From NCBI GenBank assembly GCA_946481295.1, contig CAMLLW010000010.1:1-43105 (forward strand): a stretch of DNA of 43,105 nt, in the 5' to 3' direction. The stretch comes from an uncultured Clostridia bacterium. GTDB taxonomy: Bacteria; Bacillota; Clostridia; Lachnospirales; UBA5962. The notes under the pieces are model-generated. The model made no database searches. It was given only the letters and a program-made list of their open reading frames with translations, and was not told the DNA's origin. Position numbers and translations under genes: made by a program. Within the stretch, counting starts at the first letter, position 1; each line of letters starts with the position of its first letter. Shown here one piece after another: positions 39,473 to 43,105 of the stretch.

Positions 39473-39871
39473 CTAATCTATACTATTATCAGATGATATG
39501 CTATCATTAGAAATACTATCTACTCTATCTATATTATTATCATTATTAGATAAATTAGTTAATTCATCTATATTATTACTAGATAAATCATCTGCGTTTT
39601 TCATATTAATATCATTATTAACTAATCTAGTTACATCATTTATTGAATCAAAATTTGTATTATTTATATTATCATCTTTATCCTCTTGATTTTTTAAAAA
39701 TATATTTTTTTCAAGATATATTTTTAGTAGAAGTGAAAAAGTAAAAGACAGTATTATAAGTATAATTAATCTTAATATAGCATCAAAAAAACTAACTTTA
39801 GTAACTATACTTATAATACTAAACACTAAGGCTGTTAAAATTGTTATATATATATGTATTTTTTCAAACAT
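39473..39871 (-). CDS. Small membrane protein with Asn/Asp/Ser-rich tail
   Basis: These 132 residues have two adjacent N-terminal membrane helices (YITILTALVFSIISIVTKV and FFDAILRLIILIILSFTFSLLL), then about 70 residues of low-complexity Asn/Asp/Ser. I do not recognise a family. It sits between cheD and fliA with AAGGTGA upstream of ATG. In this location other clostridia carry short membrane proteins of unknown function, so a flagellar role is plausible but unproven. The tail is likely cytoplasmic and disordered. Confidence 0.6.
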   Translation of the reverse strand: MFEKIHIYITILTALVFSIISIVTKVSFFDAILRLIILIILSFTFSLLLKIYLEKNIFLKNQEDKDDNINNTNFDSINDVTRLVNNDINMKNADDLSSNNIDELTNLSNNDNNIDRVDSISNDSISSDNSID

Positions 39872-39895
39872 AAAGTCACCTTTTATAAAATTATT

Positions 39896-40381
39896 TTAAA
39901 TAGTTTTTGTTCCATGTCCTATAGTTTTAATAACAAACTTACCATCATCTGAATATAATTTAACTGTTCTACCATATTTATCTCCAACATCTTTACTAAC
40001 TATAGGTATTCTAAGTTCATTTAAAACTTTTAAACAAGCTTCAATATTTCTGTCGCCTATTTTCATATTATCATTATTTGATGTTACAGCAAACATCTGT
40101 GCTCCACCAGCTAGTTTAGCTTTTATATATTTTTTATTAGCACCCATTTTTATCATATTATTTAAAAGTTTTACTGTAGCAGTATCAACAAATTTAGCTT
40201 CATTAGAGTTATTTGTTATTAGTTTACTATCTGGTAACATAACATGAGCTAAACCGGCAACTGTATTTATAGTATCATATAATGCTATTCCTACGCATGA
40301 ACCTAAACCTAATGTAGTTAATATTCCAGGATAATTAATTACATTTAAATCTGCCATTCCAACAACTATAATATTTTGCAT
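39896..40381 (-). CDS. cheD: Chemoreceptor glutamine deamidase CheD
   Basis: This 161-residue CheD has the catalytic Cys29 in GLGSCVGIALYD and His46 in AHVMLP. The later AKLAGGAQMF and GDRNIEACLKVLNELRIPIVSKDVGDKYGRTV motifs are typical. It deamidates glutamines in chemoreceptors and binds CheC. AGGAG lies 7 bases before the ATG. It immediately follows cheC, as expected for interacting partners. Confidence 0.95.
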   Translation of the reverse strand: MQNIIVVGMADLNVINYPGILTTLGLGSCVGIALYDTINTVAGLAHVMLPDSKLITNNSNEAKFVDTATVKLLNNMIKMGANKKYIKAKLAGGAQMFAVTSNNDNMKIGDRNIEACLKVLNELRIPIVSKDVGDKYGRTVKLYSDDGKFVIKTIGHGTKTI

Positions 40382-40433
40382 AAAAAAACTCCTAAGAATT
40401 ATTTACAAATTTAAAACTTTTTTTACTTTATGT

Positions 40434-41054
40434 TTATGCTAAAGACTTAAAAAATGAAAAAGAATTTATGTCTGGAACTAATACAAAATAACCACTAATA
40501 TTTTTATTATCTGTAGCAAAAATTGATTCTATAAATAATACTTGATCTGAGTATTTACTAAATTCTATAGCAGGTACACTTAAAATAGCACCTGCCATAT
40601 CTATTGACATATAAGGTACAGACATTGTAGGATTTATATTTAATAAATTAGACAATGACGATACATATGCACTAATTAGTATATTACCTATTTCTTTTAA
40701 AGCTGAAAATTTTAATTTATCTACTTCATTATTTTCACTAATATTATTTTTATATTCTATAAATAAGTTATTTATAAGTTCATTAGCATCATTATTTTCT
40801 ATTAAAAACATTACTATTCCATTCATTTCTTTACAATTTATATTTACAAGTATTCCTATTATAAGATTTTCTGGATCCCCAATAATATTTGCCATTTCTT
40901 TAAATTCTAATAATTTTACATCTGGTACTTTCATATCTATTTTTTTATTTAATAATTGAGATAATGCAGTAATAGCATTGCCGGAACCTATATTACCTAT
41001 CTCCTGTAAAATATCTAATTGCATTTTATCTAAATTAAAAAATAGATCGCCCAT
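40434..41054 (-). CDS. cheC: CheY-P phosphatase CheC
   Basis: These 206 residues contain both phosphatase motifs of CheC: D14-E18-N21 (DILQEIGN) and S117-E121-N124 (SALKEIGN), each in the (D/S)xxxExxN pattern. CheC removes phosphate from CheY-P and is stimulated by CheD, encoded next door. GGAGTGG precedes the ATG. The presence of both sites suggests an active two-site enzyme. Confidence 0.94.
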   Translation of the reverse strand: MGDLFFNLDKMQLDILQEIGNIGSGNAITALSQLLNKKIDMKVPDVKLLEFKEMANIIGDPENLIIGILVNINCKEMNGIVMFLIENNDANELINNLFIEYKNNISENNEVDKLKFSALKEIGNILISAYVSSLSNLLNINPTMSVPYMSIDMAGAILSVPAIEFSKYSDQVLFIESIFATDNKNISGYFVLVPDINSFSFFKSLA

Positions 41055-41089
41055 AAATTAAACCACTCCATTTTATTTAATTTTAATTT

Positions 41090-41764
41090 TTAGTTTAATT
41101 TTTCTATTAATCTCTTTTGTTCAGCAAAAATAAATTGAACTATTTTATCTTGATCTTCAGGTTTAAGACCTTTAAAAACTGCTCTATACTGATATTTATA
41201 ATCAGAATTAGATAAAATACTTTTATTTATAATTTCTCCTGTTAAAGTTAATTTTTCTTCTTCTAGTCCTATATTAGATTTTATAATTGTATTTTCTGCC
41301 ATATTTTCATTTGATAAAAATCTAACACCACCACCACTTAAATCTTTTACTACTCCATAACTATTATTATTTTCTTTATATTTAGAAAAAACAAGATCCT
41401 TATCTTCATACATAATTTTAAATTTAAGTGGTAATAAACATGTATATCTAAAGAACTTTCTTCTTTGTACTTTTTCTCCTTTATTTAAAAGTCTTACAAT
41501 CATTAAATTAAAATCATCTTGTTTTATATAAGATTCTACCACTGCTTTAAATAGAATCATACCTTTTTCTGTAAAAAACAACATTGAATATTCAACATTT
41601 TTATCTAAAAATAATTCTTTTCCATAATTAATAGGTACGCGTATAGTAACTTTATCATTTTGTATAGTGTTTTCTACACAACTAAAATAAGTATTAGTTT
41701 TATCTTGATCATTTTCTAAACTTATTTCTATTCTATCACCTATACTAATATTATCTGAAAGCAT
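41090..41764 (-). CDS. PilZ-domain flagellar brake protein (YcgR/YpfB-like)
   Basis: These 224 residues have an N-terminal YcgR-like beta domain (IGDRIEIS ... VTIRVPINYG) and a C-terminal PilZ domain with the c-di-GMP-binding RRKFFRY (RxxxR) and DLSGGGVRF (DxSxxG) motifs. Such proteins slow the flagellar motor when c-di-GMP is high. It is the first gene of the unit with cheC, cheD, the membrane protein and fliA. AAGGAG lies upstream of the ATG, and the likely promoter is at 41796-41823. Confidence 0.9.
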   Translation of the reverse strand: MLSDNISIGDRIEISLENDQDKTNTYFSCVENTIQNDKVTIRVPINYGKELFLDKNVEYSMLFFTEKGMILFKAVVESYIKQDDFNLMIVRLLNKGEKVQRRKFFRYTCLLPLKFKIMYEDKDLVFSKYKENNNSYGVVKDLSGGGVRFLSNENMAENTIIKSNIGLEEEKLTLTGEIINKSILSNSDYKYQYRAVFKGLKPEDQDKIVQFIFAEQKRLIEKLN

Positions 41765-41795
41765 AAATTCATCTCCTTAAATCTAATTATTGTCG

Positions 41796-41823
41796 TATAT
41801 ATATTTTCATATTAAATTGTCAA
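41796..41823 (-). promoter_or_regulatory. Promoter of the PilZ-cheC-cheD unit
   Basis: TTGACA (41818-41823) on the minus strand, then TATATA (41796-41801, spacer 16) about 30 bases before the ATG of the PilZ gene. Confidence 0.55.
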
Positions 41824-42272
41824 ATTCATACTAATAATATTATTATAAACAATTTAATTTTATTATCAGATATATAATTTTAAAAATCTATTTAAAATCT
41901 AATAGTTATATTCTTAGCATATAGCATATAAAAATACATATAATATAATGTGTTTTAACAATTTTTTAATGTAATACTAGTTTGCTATATATAACGTATA
42001 ATCAACATTAGATAATAGAAGATACTTAATTATATTACTTAAACTATACATATAAAACATTATATCATTATAATATACTTACCTCAATAAAATTTCAATT
42101 ATGAATAAATTTTATATATAATTAATAAATTCATATCTTTAAAAATAATATTATATATAGTTTTAAATATAAATTATTAAAATCAAAATATACAAATTGT
42201 ATATAAATAGATAACATTTTTGTTTTTATCTTATATTTTTATATTTCAAATACTTAAATATTACTTTTTTAT
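41824..42272. other. Gene-free AT-rich spacer between flhA and the PilZ gene
   Basis: About 450 bases hold no gene, no strong terminator and no trace of flhF or flhG, which usually follow flhA. The DNA is nearly all A/T with stop codons in every frame. Confidence 0.6.
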
Positions 42273-43105
42273 TTAGTCTATAGCTACCATACCAATTGAT
42301 TGTATATTTACACTTGGCTCTAATTCGTTATAACTTAGAACTACTAAATCAGGTATGCTTTGTTCTACTAGTCTTTTAAAATAAGTTCTTACTATAGGAG
42401 ATGTTAAAATAATTGGCTGTATACCAGTAGATGTTAGTTTTGAAACTTGTGAATTTACATTTTGTATTATTTTTTGAGTTGTAGCAGGTTCTAAGGATAT
42501 AAAGGAACCTTGTTCAGTCTGCTGAATGTTAGACATTATTTGTTGTTCTAACTCAGGATCTAAAGTTATAACAGTGTTAAGATCTTCTTCAAAATATTTT
42601 TGAGAAATAGATCTTCTAAGTGCTTGACGAACATATTCTGTTAGCATATCGGTATCTTTTGTTACAATAGAATAATCTGCTAATGTTTCTAAAATTGTTA
42701 CTAAATCTCTTATAGATATAGATTCTCTTAAAAGATTTGCAAGAACTTTTTGAATATCACCTATAGTCATAAGTTTAGGTATTAATTCTTCTATTAAAAT
42801 AGGATTAGTTTCTTTAACATTATCTATTAAAACTTTTACATCTTGTCTAGAAATAAGTTCACTTAAATAATCTCTTATTATTTCTGTTAAATGTGTAGCT
42901 ATAATAGCTGGTGCATCAACAACTGTATATCCTAATGCTTCTGCTCTTTCTCTTTGTGTTTCATTAATCCATAAAGCTGGCAAACCTAAATATGGTTCTA
43001 CTGTTTCTATACCATCTATCTCCTCTTCTACATATCCTGGATTCATAGACATATAGTGATTAAATAAAATTTCTCCTTTTGCTACTTCAATTCCCTTAAT
43101 TAAAA
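42273..43105 (-). CDS. flhA: Flagellar export apparatus protein FlhA, C-terminal part (5' end outside window)
   Basis: The frame stays open to the right edge and continues upstream of the first ATG (IKGIEVAKGEILFNHYMSMNPG), so this is the C-terminal 277 residues of FlhA, not a short gene. It includes LGLPALWINETQRERAEALGYTVVDAPAIIATHLTEII and the export-gate cytoplasmic domain. The end PSVNIQSIGMVAID is typical. FlhA forms the nonameric ring that docks substrates for flagellar type III secretion. The N-terminal membrane domain lies beyond 43105. Confidence 0.95.
   Translation of the reverse strand, partial: LIKGIEVAKGEILFNHYMSMNPGYVEEEIDGIETVEPYLGLPALWINETQRERAEALGYTVVDAPAIIATHLTEIIRDYLSELISRQDVKVLIDNVKETNPILIEELIPKLMTIGDIQKVLANLLRESISIRDLVTILETLADYSIVTKDTDMLTEYVRQALRRSISQKYFEEDLNTVITLDPELEQQIMSNIQQTEQGSFISLEPATTQKIIQNVNSQVSKLTSTGIQPIILTSPIVRTYFKRLVEQSIPDLVVLSYNELEPSVNIQSIGMVAID

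Overview
The window is very AT-rich DNA (about a quarter G+C by eye, not computed) with strong AGGAGG-type ribosome binding sites, TTGACA/TATAAT promoters and housekeeping blocks in a Gram-positive order. It looks like a chromosomal piece of a motile low-GC Firmicute, probably Clostridia. No rRNA, CRISPR array or prophage is visible. There is one tRNA gene (Gly, UCC).

Layout. Positions 1-1777 carry a broken msrA at the left edge, a small zinc-ribbon protein and an unrecognised 291-residue protein. Positions 2162-6230 (minus) hold a U32-family protein, preceded by a ZapA-type division protein with a very long coiled coil and a frameshift-like A tract. Positions 6347-10784 (minus) are the rplU-prp-rpmA / obgE / yhbY block, with an L21 leader. 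The plus-strand housekeeping run ftsK-folD-rimO-pgsA-cinA-recA-recX occupies 11055-19556. TraX-like and smpB genes (minus) follow, then a PatB/MalY lyase, then a MarR regulator with a heterodimeric ABC exporter (plus), a XerS-like recombinase and tRNA-Gly. Positions 28603-29205 encode an unrecognised protein. Positions 29313-37618 (minus) are the classic operon rimP-nusA-ylxR-ylxQ-infB-rbfA-nrnA-truB-ribF. The right end (37913-43105, minus) is the tail of a flagellar/chemotaxis cluster: flhA, PilZ protein, cheC, cheD, a small membrane protein, fliA and a small charged protein.

The main discovery is in obgE. The gene for the essential ribosome-assembly GTPase Obg is split into three exons by two related group II introns (814 and 828 bases) that carry no intron-encoded protein. 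Removing both restores an in-frame Obg of 425 residues. Each intron has canonical GTGYG 5' ends and domain V. A short hypervariable stretch sits at the same place in both introns, and in each it is complementary to that intron's own 5' exon, as expected for EBS1-IBS1 pairing. The cell must therefore splice twice, with a maturase supplied from elsewhere, to make Obg.

Other points of interest: an A11 homopolymer in the long-coil ZapA gene, beyond which the coiled coil continues in another frame; a MarR operon with perfect 14-bp palindromes at its promoters; a possible small RNA with consensus promoter and terminator at 37660-37908; an asparagine-rich linker in IF2; a perfect 18-bp inverted repeat upstream of fliA; and the lack of flhF/flhG between flhA and the PilZ gene.
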